The notes under the pieces were generated by a model. The model was not told where the DNA came from and ran no database searches. It worked only from the letters and a program-made list of their open reading frames with translations. Shown here in pieces: positions 10,784-20,507 of a stretch of DNA of 41,627 nucleotides. The translations under genes were made by a program, and so were the position numbers. Numbering within the stretch: the first letter of the stretch is position 1; every line of letters begins with the position of its first letter. This DNA comes from Desulfurococcales archaeon (GTDB lineage: Archaea; Thermoproteota; Thermoprotei_A; Sulfolobales; Fervidicoccaceae): positions 1 to 41,627 of the forward strand of contig JALWDA010000082.1 of NCBI GenBank assembly GCA_027014955.1, in the 5' to 3' direction.

Positions 10784-11431
10784 TCAACCAGTAACCCACT
10801 TTACGTTTACCTGTACAATATCCTGTGTTATTGTGTTTCCTCTTACAGTTTTTCTCCTTCTCTCTCCCTTGTTACGAGGCCTATAGCCTGGAGGCCCGCT
10901 TAGGAGCACCCTCTTTTTAACACCTCCATTGATGTCAGGCCTCATGGGGAAGCCTGAGCTATCGCTTCCTCCTCGTATCACGAGCTTGCCTTCTAGACCC
11001 ACCATTGATGCTGGTATCTCGTCGTTTATCTTCAAACCTATCAGTCTCTGACTCTTCTCCTCGTCAAGGACTATCTGCCATGCTCTTGCCTCGAACATTT
11101 CCCCCTCAGCCTCTAGTTCTCCCACGGCGTTAGCCAGTATGTCCATGGGGACGTTAACAACACCCTTTTCAACACCATTGTCTGGTATAGCCTTCAGATG
11201 TATCTTTATTTTCTTATCAGCCTCTCCCTTGAACCGGAGTGTTATGACCTTGACGTTCTCTCCAATCTCCTTAAGAGTATCGGGATTTACCTTGGCTATG
11301 GGCAGTTCCCTTTTCTCATTAACAGACTGGTCTACTTGTATATTCTCGTCAGCCTTTGCCTTTACCTTAACCACCTTTCCACTTGCCCTAGGGTTTGATA
11401 TAGAGAGCCTTATCTCAGGCAACCCTGTCAC
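10784..11431 (-). CDS. rps6e: 30S ribosomal protein S6e (long crenarchaeal form)
   Basis: C-terminal GGSDSSGFPMRPDINGGVKKRVLLSGPPGYRPRNKGERRRKTVRGNTITQDIVQVN. Confidence 0.95.
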   Translation of the reverse strand: MTGLPEIRLSISNPRASGKVVKVKAKADENIQVDQSVNEKRELPIAKVNPDTLKEIGENVKVITLRFKGEADKKIKIHLKAIPDNGVEKGVVNVPMDILANAVGELEAEGEMFEARAWQIVLDEEKSQRLIGLKINDEIPASMVGLEGKLVIRGGSDSSGFPMRPDINGGVKKRVLLSGPPGYRPRNKGERRRKTVRGNTITQDIVQVNVKWVTG

Positions 11432-11634
11432 CCCTCTCGGCCCAGCTAGGCTATACCAGCCGCATCACCGGGCTCTTAATGTTTTCTTACAATAGCACGC
11501 TTTTATCATTGTCCCGAGTAGGGGTTAATAACGTCTCATAAACATTACCACATCTTTCTTCAGTATTAATATACATGTTATCGAATGCATAGTGGCACAT
11601 CACTTGTAATAAAGGTGGCTTTGCAAATTTTAGA

Positions 11635-13473
11635 ATGGATTACCCTGTAGAGTGTGGGAACATGGCCACAAACGCTGTTGACCCTGGCAAGCGGCTGAGG
11701 CAACCTATAGTGGTTGTTCTAGGCCACGTAGACCATGGTAAGACTACATTGCTTGACAAAATACGGGGAACGGCCGTCGCGCGGAGAGAGCCGGGCGAGA
11801 TAACACAGCACGTTGGGGCGAGCGTGGTTCCAGCTAGGGTCATTGAGGAGATAGCTGCTCCTTTGAAGAAGCTTATCCCCATCAAGCTCAAAATACCGGG
11901 TCTGCTCTTCATAGACACTCCCGGACATGAGCTTTTCGCTAACATGCGTAGAAGGGGGGGCTCGGTTGCCGATTTTGCGATAGTGGTCGTCGATATTAAC
12001 GAGGGTGTTAAGGAGCAGACTAAGGAGAGCATAGAGATACTGAGACAGCGTAAGGTCCCTTTCCTTGTAGCTGCTAACAAGATTGACAGGATTGTGGGTT
12101 GGAGAAGTTTTCCCAACCAGCCATTCATAATTTCTATACAGAGGCAGTCTCCCCAAGTCGTTAGAGAACTTGATGAAAAAATATACAAGCTGGTAGGACA
12201 ATTGGGCATGCTGGGCTTTAACTCGGACCGGTTTGATAGAATAAGGGACTTCACAAGAACTGTCGCGATAGTGCCTATATCAGCTAAAACGGGGGAAGGG
12301 ATCCCAGAGTTGTTAGCGGTGCTTGCTGGCCTAACTCAGCAGTACCTGGCGAACAGGCTGGTTTATGCGGAGGGGCCGGCTAAGGGTGTTGTGCTGGAGA
12401 AGAAGGAGGAACCTGGTTTGGGGAGCACTATAGATGTTATAATATATGATGGGGTTATCAAGCGAGGCGATACGATTGTCGTGGGGAGTCTGAGCGAGCC
12501 CATAGTCACTAGGGTCAGGGCCCTCCTTATGCCGAAACCTCTGCAGGAGATAAGGTCCCCTGAGGACAAGTTCGTTAAGGTAGATGAAGTATATGCGGCA
12601 AGCGGTGTTAAGATTGCCGCTCCAGGGCTCGATGAGGCAATAGCGGGCAGCCCACTATATGTTGTTGAGAGAGAGGAGGATGTAGAGGAGATAAAGAGGA
12701 AGGTCATGGAGGAGATTGAGAGTGCTATCATAAGGACGGATAAGACGGGGGTGGTAGCAAAAGCCGACACCATCGGAACGCTTGAAGCGCTTGTTGAGGC
12801 GCTTCGAAGGAACAATATACCCGTTAGACAGGCTGATGTGGGGCCGATATCCAAGAGGGATGTTCTTGAGGCTAGCGTTTCGAAGGAAAAGGATGTCACT
12901 CTTGGGGTTATACTAGGCTTTAACGTCAAGGTTACAAAAGAAGCCGAACAAGAGGCGCGTAAGGTAGAGGTTAAGATATTTGTTAACAACGTAATATATA
13001 GGCTCTTGGAGGATTACCTAGAGTGGAGGAGGAAGACCAAAGAGCTAGAACGGCTTAAAGAGCTAGAATCCCTGGTGCGGCCCGCAAAGATAAGAATACT
13101 GCCCGGCTACGTGTTCAGGAGGAGCGATCCCGCTGTTGTTGGTGTGGAGGTTCTTGGGGGGGTTCTGAGACCAGGAACCCCATTGATGAGATCCGACGGT
13201 AGGAAGCTGGGTACTGTTATGCAAATACAGGACAAGGGCCAACCCGTTAGGGAGGCCAGAGCTGGGATGCAAGTTGCTGTGTCCATTAGAGGCAACATAA
13301 TGATTGGGAGACATGTTGACGAGGGCGACATAATATACTCCGACGTTCCCGACCAGCACGCTCGTAAACTGCTAAGGGAGTTCAAAAGCGACATAAGTGA
13401 TGATGAGGTCATGGTGCTAAGGGAAATAGCCGAGATAAAGAGAAAGACAAACCCCTTCTATGCGATGGTCTAG
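11635..13473 (+). CDS. infB: Translation initiation factor aIF2/5B (no intein)
   Basis: [32 protein letters not shown]; alternative start MATNAVD at 11662. Confidence 0.96.
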   Translation: MDYPVECGNMATNAVDPGKRLRQPIVVVLGHVDHGKTTLLDKIRGTAVARREPGEITQHVGASVVPARVIEEIAAPLKKLIPIKLKIPGLLFIDTPGHELFANMRRRGGSVADFAIVVVDINEGVKEQTKESIEILRQRKVPFLVAANKIDRIVGWRSFPNQPFIISIQRQSPQVVRELDEKIYKLVGQLGMLGFNSDRFDRIRDFTRTVAIVPISAKTGEGIPELLAVLAGLTQQYLANRLVYAEGPAKGVVLEKKEEPGLGSTIDVIIYDGVIKRGDTIVVGSLSEPIVTRVRALLMPKPLQEIRSPEDKFVKVDEVYAASGVKIAAPGLDEAIAGSPLYVVEREEDVEEIKRKVMEEIESAIIRTDKTGVVAKADTIGTLEALVEALRRNNIPVRQADVGPISKRDVLEASVSKEKDVTLGVILGFNVKVTKEAEQEARKVEVKIFVNNVIYRLLEDYLEWRRKTKELERLKELESLVRPAKIRILPGYVFRRSDPAVVGVEVLGGVLRPGTPLMRSDGRKLGTVMQIQDKGQPVREARAGMQVAVSIRGNIMIGRHVDEGDIIYSDVPDQHARKLLREFKSDISDDEVMVLREIAEIKRKTNPFYAMV

Positions 13474-13530
13474 CAATAATTATTAAACCACTATCGCAAC
13501 ATTTGAGAAACCGACAAAGAGGTGTAAGCC

Positions 13531-13713
13531 ATGCCAGTAAGAGCAACCTGCGCCTTCTGCGGACGCGACATTGAGCCAGGTACTGGTTTCATGTATGTAA
13601 AGAACGACGGCAGTGTACTCTGGTTTTGTAGCAGGAAGTGTTACAAGAACATGATAGTACTGGGAAGAAAAGCCCGTAAGCTAAAATGGACCCTAGCTAG
13701 TCGAGCGAAGTGA
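13531..13713 (+). CDS. rpl24e: 50S ribosomal protein L24e
   Basis: [13 protein letters not shown]...[24 protein letters not shown] zinc-finger protein. Confidence 0.95.
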   Translation: MPVRATCAFCGRDIEPGTGFMYVKNDGSVLWFCSRKCYKNMIVLGRKARKLKWTLASRAK

Positions 13714-13957
13714 GCGGTCAAGTAATATTACCTAGCCATATACAGGCAGTATAGGCTTAATACTCGTTTAATGCATACACTATAACGGCGTGACGACCCC
13801 GTACCATTTGCAACGAAGGAGAACAGTTTTCCATTTTTAATCTTAACTCAAAACATTCCTAGAACCAGGGCAGGCTACCCACATTAGGCTGGATATCCAT
13901 ATGGGCTTGATATATTATCCTCTCGACACTAGACTTCTTCACCGGGAGGTGATTTAG

Positions 13958-14380
13958 TTGGAAAGGACTTTTGTTATGATCAAACCTGATGCTGTTAGGA
14001 GGGGTCTGATTGGGGAGATACTTAGAAGGTTTGAAAGGAAGGGTCTAAGGATAGTTGCGATGAAACTTGTTAGAATGACCCGGAGAGAAGCAGAGGAGCT
14101 ATACTCCCCCCATAAGGAAAAGCCCTTTTTCGAAAGCCTAGTCAAGTTCGCCACAAGCGGGCCAGTTGTTGTCATGGTGCTAGAAGGCGACAGCGTTATC
14201 AGAGTAGTAAGGAACCTGATAGGAGCAACTGACGCGAGAAAGGCCGCTCCTGGCACGATAAGGGGGGATTTTGCTAACGATATAGAAAAGAACGTGGTAC
14301 ACGCGTCAGATTCACCCGAGAGTTTTGAGAGGGAGCACAGGATTTTCTTCAAGGACGATGAATTTGTCTCATACGAATAG
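13958..14380 (+). CDS. ndk: Nucleoside diphosphate kinase
   Basis: [21 protein letters not shown] and active-site region [23 protein letters not shown] start preceded by GGAGGTGA. Confidence 0.96.
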   Translation: MERTFVMIKPDAVRRGLIGEILRRFERKGLRIVAMKLVRMTRREAEELYSPHKEKPFFESLVKFATSGPVVVMVLEGDSVIRVVRNLIGATDARKAAPGTIRGDFANDIEKNVVHASDSPESFEREHRIFFKDDEFVSYE

Positions 14381-14439
14381 GTAGGGGGAATAATTGCTTT
14401 ATTAACCACTCAGATGGAGACACATATTAGGCGGAAGAG

Positions 14440-14700
14440 GTGGTTAACGTGGCAAGCAAGGCCGACTCGCCGGAGGAATTCAATGTAACAGAAGAGATAG
14501 GCTTCCCCGCTGAGGTTATCCAGATAATAGGGAGAACAGGTGTAACTGGCGAGATTACACAGGTCAGGGTAAGAGTCCTTGAGGGAAGAGACAAGGGCAG
14601 GATATTGACAAGGAATGTTAAGGGACCTGTAAAGCTAGGAGATATACTGATACTTAGAGAGACAGAAAGGGAAGCTAGGAGGCTTTCCGGTAAACGATAG
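14440..14700 (+). CDS. rps28e: 30S ribosomal protein S28e
   Basis: [58 protein letters not shown]. Confidence 0.95.
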   Translation: MVNVASKADSPEEFNVTEEIGFPAEVIQIIGRTGVTGEITQVRVRVLEGRDKGRILTRNVKGPVKLGDILILRETEREARRLSGKR

Positions 14701-14862
14701 AACCCGTTGCACCCATTTCCTGTCGAGAATATTTCTAATCAATACCATTGTATGCAGAGTGCTTACTCTAGGTAGCCGCTTTTAATTTTGTAGAAAAACA
14801 ATTAAGAATTTCTCAGTAGAGTTTTTGTCTTTGGGTTAGATGAGATGCTTCCTGATAATTCT

Positions 14863-15246
14863 TTATGATTGTGCCCTTAGCTTGGATACCTCGTCTATGA
14901 TTTCTTTTACCAACGATGATGCTTCTCCCGGCTCGATTATTGCGACCGAGGCCGCCTGCACCTCTATGCCCGCTGCTTCACCTAGCCGTTTCTTGCTTGG
15001 CACGTATACGTAGGGTATCTTCTTTTCGTCACAAAGTAGAGGAAGGTGCGCGACAACCTCGGGAGGGTCGACATCTTCTGCTATTACGACAAGCTTCGCT
15101 ATTCCTCTTTCCACCGCCTTGGTCGTCTCGTTAGTCCCTTTCTTTATCTTGCCCGTCTCCCGGGCCTGCTCAACAGCCTTGTAGGCTTTCTCGGCGAGCT
15201 CTTCTGGAACTTCGAACTTTACATAGAAGGGCTTCGACATCAACAT
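14863..15246 (-). CDS. rpl7ae: 50S ribosomal protein L7Ae
   Basis: [61 protein letters not shown]. Confidence 0.97.
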   Translation of the reverse strand: MLMSKPFYVKFEVPEELAEKAYKAVEQARETGKIKKGTNETTKAVERGIAKLVVIAEDVDPPEVVAHLPLLCDEKKIPYVYVPSKKRLGEAAGIEVQAASVAIIEPGEASSLVKEIIDEVSKLRAQS

Positions 15247-15323
15247 CCCCCCATTAGGGTTCGTTCATCAACCATCCCTTATGGAGCTCGGGGGCATTTT
15301 ATCTGTTTTGCAGAGGTGCCGTA

Positions 15324-17078
15324 TCACTCGTGTGAGAATATCGCTTCCACAATTGGGTAACGTCTTTCAATACGCGCGAATCCTATTCTGAAGAACTGTA
15401 CGAAATCCCCGTCTATCCCCTGCACTGCACTTTTCTCAACTTTACCCAATATTGTTGCAAATTCCTCATCCCGGGGAACAAGTAATAGCGCATCTACTGC
15501 CTCTTTTTCCGGTAACCACTGTATGATACTCAGCCTTTTCTTCCTGGCATATTCTAACTCAATGCTTTTAAGAACGAGCTTGCCGTCAGTAACCTCGTAG
15601 TTGCCCAGCTCCATAAGCCGTACTTCTTTTCCTAGAGACCTTTGGTAGTCGTCTCTGGATATTAATATCTGGTCACCCTGACACACCCTCCATTTTCTAC
15701 TACCCATGTCAGAGTGGTCGGGGTGGTACGGTATAACGGCCTCTAAGCATTCCCCGCCGCTGTTGTTATCAACCTCTAGGACTACAGGCTCGGGTACAAA
15801 GGATAGTCTCGGAGCGATACTATCGACTAGCTTCCTGTTCACAGCTGCCAGGTTAGCATAGCTTATCCTGACATCGTTCCTCTTAACACCTATATCCACC
15901 ATTATTGCTTTTATTGCATCAGGGTGTATGCCTCTCCGCCGCAGGCCTGCCAATGTAGCGAAACGGGGGTCATCAAAAGTATATGAGCCTGCGGTCGCCT
16001 TAGAGAGTATTTCTCTTATATGTGACTTACTCATTATGAGGTTCTCAAGCTTCAAGCGACCAACGTTTATCGTTGTAGGATACCGCCATCCCATGTGTTG
16101 GTATAGGAACAGCTGTTTTACGGTATTCTGGGCGTGTTCCTTACCTCTTATTATGTGGGTTATTCCCAGAAGGTGATCGTCGACTCCTGCGGCGAAGTTA
16201 TAGGTGGGCCATACAGAGTATCTACTTCCTGTAAGAGGGTGGGGGTGTTTGTCGGTGTCTATCACTCTGAACGCGACCCAGTCGACAACGCTCTTGTCCT
16301 TGTGATGCCAGTCGGTCTTTACCCTAAGGACAGCCTCGCCCTCCCCGTATTGGCCACTGATCATTTTGTCGAACTCCTCAAGGTTATGCTCTGAGGGAGC
16401 ATCTCTCTGAGGGTGTGGCTTTCCGCTCAACAACAGTTTTGAGAACTCCTCTTTGGGAAGTCTATCGACATATGCCCCTCCCTTCTCTATGAGTTCTCGT
16501 GCAATTTCGTAGTAGGTGTCCATGCGGAGACTCTGTATCACTTCCAAGTCCCAGTCGATGCCGAGCCACTTTAGGTCCTCTTTTATTAAATGATACGCGT
16601 CAGGTAGCGGTGTTTTCGTCCGTGGGTCGGTGTCCTCGAACCTGAGTACAAAAATACCCTTATACATCCTAGCGTAATAGTGGCTTAGTATCGCAACCCT
16701 ACTATTTCCGAGATGTATTACGAAATCTGGGTTTGGAGCAAATCTTGTCCTGACCTTCCCCTCCTCGCCTCCTGGTAAGGGGGGAAGCCCCTTTTCACCC
16801 TCATCACGCTTCTCCTCAAGAAGTTCAGGATAGTTCTTCTTTAGATAATCCTCCTGCCTGTCTATGCTCATCTTGTTGACTTCTTCTACAATTTCCTGTA
16901 TGAGGGGAATTAGGCTCTTGATATGCCTTCTAGCCTGAGGCTCCTCCGCTACTATCTTCGATACAACGTGCTTGAGAGAGGCCTTGCCTCCATGCTTATA
17001 TGCGTTGAGAAGCGCGTGCTTGAATACAGTTTCTTTCAGTTCCTTCCACAGGTCCTCAACTTCCGGTTCTACATTCAA
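15324..17078 (-). CDS. gltX: Glutamyl-tRNA synthetase (archaeal GluRS)
   Basis: RFAPNPDFVIHLGNSRVAILSHYYARMYKGIFVLRFEDTDPRT; LIMSKSHIREI. Confidence 0.95.
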   Translation of the reverse strand: MNVEPEVEDLWKELKETVFKHALLNAYKHGGKASLKHVVSKIVAEEPQARRHIKSLIPLIQEIVEEVNKMSIDRQEDYLKKNYPELLEEKRDEGEKGLPPLPGGEEGKVRTRFAPNPDFVIHLGNSRVAILSHYYARMYKGIFVLRFEDTDPRTKTPLPDAYHLIKEDLKWLGIDWDLEVIQSLRMDTYYEIARELIEKGGAYVDRLPKEEFSKLLLSGKPHPQRDAPSEHNLEEFDKMISGQYGEGEAVLRVKTDWHHKDKSVVDWVAFRVIDTDKHPHPLTGSRYSVWPTYNFAAGVDDHLLGITHIIRGKEHAQNTVKQLFLYQHMGWRYPTTINVGRLKLENLIMSKSHIREILSKATAGSYTFDDPRFATLAGLRRRGIHPDAIKAIMVDIGVKRNDVRISYANLAAVNRKLVDSIAPRLSFVPEPVVLEVDNNSGGECLEAVIPYHPDHSDMGSRKWRVCQGDQILISRDDYQRSLGKEVRLMELGNYEVTDGKLVLKSIELEYARKKRLSIIQWLPEKEAVDALLLVPRDEEFATILGKVEKSAVQGIDGDFVQFFRIGFARIERRYPIVEAIFSHE

Positions 17079-17541
17079 CTTTTAAACTCACCCCCCGCTC
17101 GTCCACTACCACTACGTATTCATCCGATTTTCCAAGGGGATTCGCGACTACGAGTAGGACAAGCCCTTCTACTCCGGGCCTCGTTTTCCTGAAGGTCCCC
17201 TTTCGTGACATAAGGCCCGCGATTACAGTTTTCTTTCCAATAAAGTCACCTGTAGTGACGTAAGTGGCAACCATATGTGAGCGATATCTGATAAGAGTTA
17301 CCTCAACGCCTTTCTTTATAAGGTACGCATAATGGCCGTCATATATCGCAATATCGTGCTCTAGCACAAAGTTTTCAAGTGGAGGCCCGTCGAACCTGAA
17401 GAGGCTCTCGCATGCAGTCTCCTTATAACAAGCCATATCGCTCCTAGGCTTGTTAGAGATAAAACAATCGTTGTTACCTATGCATAAGTAATTAGAGTAC
17501 TCTCCTTCCCAAGTAAAGCACCTCGGCGTTCGTCTATACAA
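17056..17541 (-). CDS. DUF2118-like conserved archaeal protein (biotinyl/lipoyl-fold-like C-terminus)
   Basis: HDIAIYDGHYAYLIKKGVEVTLIRYRSHMVATYVTTGDFIGKKTVIAGLMSRKGTFRKTRPGVEGLVLLV resembles DUF2118; position between idsA and gltX. Confidence 0.5.
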   Translation of the reverse strand: MYRRTPRCFTWEGEYSNYLCIGNNDCFISNKPRSDMACYKETACESLFRFDGPPLENFVLEHDIAIYDGHYAYLIKKGVEVTLIRYRSHMVATYVTTGDFIGKKTVIAGLMSRKGTFRKTRPGVEGLVLLVVANPLGKSDEYVVVVDERGVSLKVECRTGS

Positions 17542-18561
17542 TTACTTCTCCCTCGAGACAATGAAGGTCGCTAGCTCCTTCAACACATAAATGTACTCTG
17601 GCCTCTTTACTCCTTTTAATGAATTTAGCTCTGAGATAGCTTCTTCGGCAAGCTTGTAAGCTTCTAGCTCGGTCTCTCTGCGTATCCCCAAGTCTTCTAT
17701 CATTGTAGCGACCTCCTCAAAATCTTCCAGGGAAGCGTTTCTGTTGCCCAAGACTTCCTTTAGTCTCTTCCTGAGTTCCTCAGAACCCCTTTCCATGGCC
17801 CTTATTATTAGCAGGGTCTTCTTGCCCTCTCGGAGGTCACTATAGACAGGCTTGCCCGTCACCTCGGGGTCACCGTATATTCCCAGGATATCATCTTTTA
17901 TCTGGAAAGCTATGCCGATGTTCCTCCCATACCTCTTCATCCGCTCAACATCCTCATCACTCGCTCCCGCTAGTAGAGCACCCATGGCAGAAGATGCTTC
18001 TATGAGAGCGGCTGTTTTCCTGTATACCATGTCAAGGTATTCTGCTTCGGTAACTGCCTGTTTTTCCTCAAACATCATATCAAGTGCCTGTCCTTCCGCA
18101 ACTATGCTTGCAGCCCTGCTGAGTATGTTGACCGCACGTAGTGATGATAGGGGTTCATGTACGTTACTGGATAGTTCACTACTTGTTGGCACTTCGAAGG
18201 CCTTCGAAAAGAGAAGGTCGCCAGCAGTTATTGCCACTGGGACCCCCCATTTACGGTGAACTGTTTCTACACCCCTCCGGAAGTCGTCATTGTCCATGAT
18301 ATCATCGTGTATAAGCGTAAACGTATGTACAAGCTCGACCGCCGACGCATATGGTATGAGGCGGGCATACTCTCCTCCCAATGCAAGGCCGCTTGCAACT
18401 AGTATCGCTGGCCTCACCCTCTTCCCGCCTGCCCGTATTATATGGAGTGCAGCTTCATATAGGTGCTTAGGCGTGCCAACAACATTCTCGTAAATGAACT
18501 TGTCAACATCTTTGGCGACTTTTTCCAGGAGCTCTCTTAGGTCCATCTCGTACCCCAACAA
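17542..18561 (-). CDS. idsA: Geranylgeranyl/farnesyl diphosphate synthase
   Basis: GGKRVRPAI, LIHDDIMDNDDFRRG, GIAFQIKDDILG aspartate-rich motifs. Confidence 0.95.
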   Translation of the reverse strand: MLGYEMDLRELLEKVAKDVDKFIYENVVGTPKHLYEAALHIIRAGGKRVRPAILVASGLALGGEYARLIPYASAVELVHTFTLIHDDIMDNDDFRRGVETVHRKWGVPVAITAGDLLFSKAFEVPTSSELSSNVHEPLSSLRAVNILSRAASIVAEGQALDMMFEEKQAVTEAEYLDMVYRKTAALIEASSAMGALLAGASDEDVERMKRYGRNIGIAFQIKDDILGIYGDPEVTGKPVYSDLREGKKTLLIIRAMERGSEELRKRLKEVLGNRNASLEDFEEVATMIEDLGIRRETELEAYKLAEEAISELNSLKGVKRPEYIYVLKELATFIVSREK

Positions 18562-18610
18562 CGTCTTTATTCACGCCTTATGCTACATTGTTTTATTGTA
18601 GTTTATTGTT

Positions 18611-19792
18611 TTATTTTCCACCTCTCCACATGTCCCTGGATTCGAGGGGTTTTAAGGATTTTAGCATCTTAAAATACTCCTCATAATCGATCCCGCGCTG
18701 CTCCAACCAAGACCTTATGCTTGGCCCCAACACTGGTCTAGTTTTCTGTAGACTCTCCACGTTACCAGACGCGGTAAGGTATAGGGCGGCCCTTATCTCG
18801 TAGCCAATTTTATTTATAAAATGGTCAAGCTCTTGCTCCGAGACAAGAACAGACCTTAACATGGGAAGTGCCATTCCCGCAATATCTGAACCTAGTGCTA
18901 TAGACTTGGCGATGTCAAGGCCAGTTCTGATGCCACCACTTGCTATTATGATGGCGTCCCTATGAGCCCATCGCGTTTCTACTATGCTTAAGGCGGTTGG
19001 AATCCCCCACGAGCTAAATGTCTTCCCAGCTTCTTCTAGCAACCTTGCCTTTTTTATACGGGCTCTAAACATCTCCACCTTTATCCAGTTCGTACCACCC
19101 GCACCGGAGACATCTATGTACCGGACGCCTATATCCCTTAACTTCTCCGCTACCTGCATAGATATGCCAGAACCAGTCTCCTTTACTATAACCGGCACGT
19201 CTAGACGGTCAACAAGGAGTTTCAAAGACCTTAAAACACCCCTATAATCAACATCACCCTCCGGCTGAAAAGCCTCCTGGCCCGGATTTAGGTGAATAGC
19301 CAAACCATCCGCCTCTATCATCTCAACCGCCTTCTCAGCCATGTGAATCGGGTCGCCCCTAACCAGTTGGGGTGCTCCAATGTTAGCAATAACAGGCACA
19401 TTATGCGCCTCTTCCCTAACCACCTGGTAAGTCCAAGCCAGGCTCCCATCTCTGAGCGCGGCCCTCTGGCTTCCCACACCTATTGCTATTCGGTGCTTAG
19501 ACGCTGCTCTTGCGAGCAACCTGTTTATTTCGCCACTAAAGGGATGGCCTCCTGTCATCCCAGTTATCATTAAAGGCATAGATAATGTCTTGCCGAGAAA
19601 CTTTACACTAGTGTTTATTTTACTCAGGTCTGTTTCCGGCAATGCCTGGTGGACTAGATAAACCTCTTCCAAAAGAGTGGTCCCGGCCTCCACTTCGTCC
19701 CTAAAGGCAACAAGAATATGCTCCAGCTTTCTGAGCGATGTTAGATCATCCATTCGTTTTCCACGCTGGCTCAAAAACCGATCACCGTCCAT
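18611..19792 (-). CDS. fni: Type 2 isopentenyl-diphosphate delta-isomerase
   Basis: MPLMITGMTGGHP, IAIGVGSQRAAL, HLNPGQEAFQPEGD, VSGAGGTNW, ASGGIRTGLDIAKSIALGSD; likely starts at internal MDDLTS. Confidence 0.95.
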   Translation of the reverse strand: MDGDRFLSQRGKRMDDLTSLRKLEHILVAFRDEVEAGTTLLEEVYLVHQALPETDLSKINTSVKFLGKTLSMPLMITGMTGGHPFSGEINRLLARAASKHRIAIGVGSQRAALRDGSLAWTYQVVREEAHNVPVIANIGAPQLVRGDPIHMAEKAVEMIEADGLAIHLNPGQEAFQPEGDVDYRGVLRSLKLLVDRLDVPVIVKETGSGISMQVAEKLRDIGVRYIDVSGAGGTNWIKVEMFRARIKKARLLEEAGKTFSSWGIPTALSIVETRWAHRDAIIIASGGIRTGLDIAKSIALGSDIAGMALPMLRSVLVSEQELDHFINKIGYEIRAALYLTASGNVESLQKTRPVLGPSIRSWLEQRGIDYEEYFKMLKSLKPLESRDMWRGGK

Positions 19793-19932
19793 GTTATTAT
19801 TTGCCCAATGCTTGTTTGTTCTAGGAGAATTATTAATTATGACACTGAAACAAAAGGCCCTGATAAAGTAGTGTTAGCGCGACTCCCGGTACAAGCCAAC
19901 ATAGACGGTTGTTTTGAACTCCATGGACAAGA

Positions 19933-20472
19933 ATGTATAGGGTGACCAAAACGTTAGAACTACCCCTGTTTTATAGGACAGCTAGATTGCTCTTACACGA
20001 CCCTGAAAACGCGATAATCCTTTCACGGAGCATGCCCCGAGACCCAACACGTGGCTATGAGCCGTTTTCTCAACTCGCTAATCTCGCTAACAGCCTAGCA
20101 AGCACAGATCCCTCTCTCATTAGCTCGATTCACACCAGGTTTATTGAAAGATGTGGGGCACCTAGTGGTGATGGGATATCATGGAGGAATAGCAAATACC
20201 CTGGGACCTCAGACCTGGCAGATATTAACAACAGTAGAGGTATTCTTGATGATTTACTAAGGGTTTTAGAGGAGCTCGAGACCATTTTCATTAACTACCC
20301 GCCGCATATAGCACGTAGGCTCGAGAGAGACTTTGTTGCTGGTACAGGAATTAATATACTTGGACTGCTGTCAAGATGCGTACAAGAAGCTGGCCTCTCT
20401 AACACCTTTCTTGGAGAAATGCTTGAAATCCTAGAGAGATACTGGAAGTACATCACTGCAAAAAAGACCTAG
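19933..20472 (+). CDS. Hypothetical protein (no family recognised)
   Basis: 179-aa ORF with ATG start, helical-looking composition, on the strand opposite to the isoprenoid block. Confidence 0.6.
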   Translation: MYRVTKTLELPLFYRTARLLLHDPENAIILSRSMPRDPTRGYEPFSQLANLANSLASTDPSLISSIHTRFIERCGAPSGDGISWRNSKYPGTSDLADINNSRGILDDLLRVLEELETIFINYPPHIARRLERDFVAGTGINILGLLSRCVQEAGLSNTFLGEMLEILERYWKYITAKKT

Positions 20473-20507
20473 ATGAATGAGGGCTTGCATCAGCATAGTA
20501 GATTAAC

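Noticed and set aside
10784-11431. Unusually long S6e with ~90-aa internal N-terminal extension
   Set aside because: Long S6e of about this length is normal in Crenarchaeota
11640-12254. 204-aa minus-strand ORF antisense to infB (and others at 12363-13412)
   Set aside because: Shadow ORFs of a highly conserved GTPase gene
14835-14880. Possible C/D box sRNA in the rps28e/rpl7ae convergent spacer (GATGAGAT...CTGA...)
   Set aside because: No proper C/C' boxes; looks like ordinary AT-rich 3' DNA
16700-16740. GluRS HIGH motif reads HLGN
   Set aside because: Variants such as HLGS/HLGH are known in archaeal GluRS; the remaining motifs (RFEDTDP, MSKS) are intact
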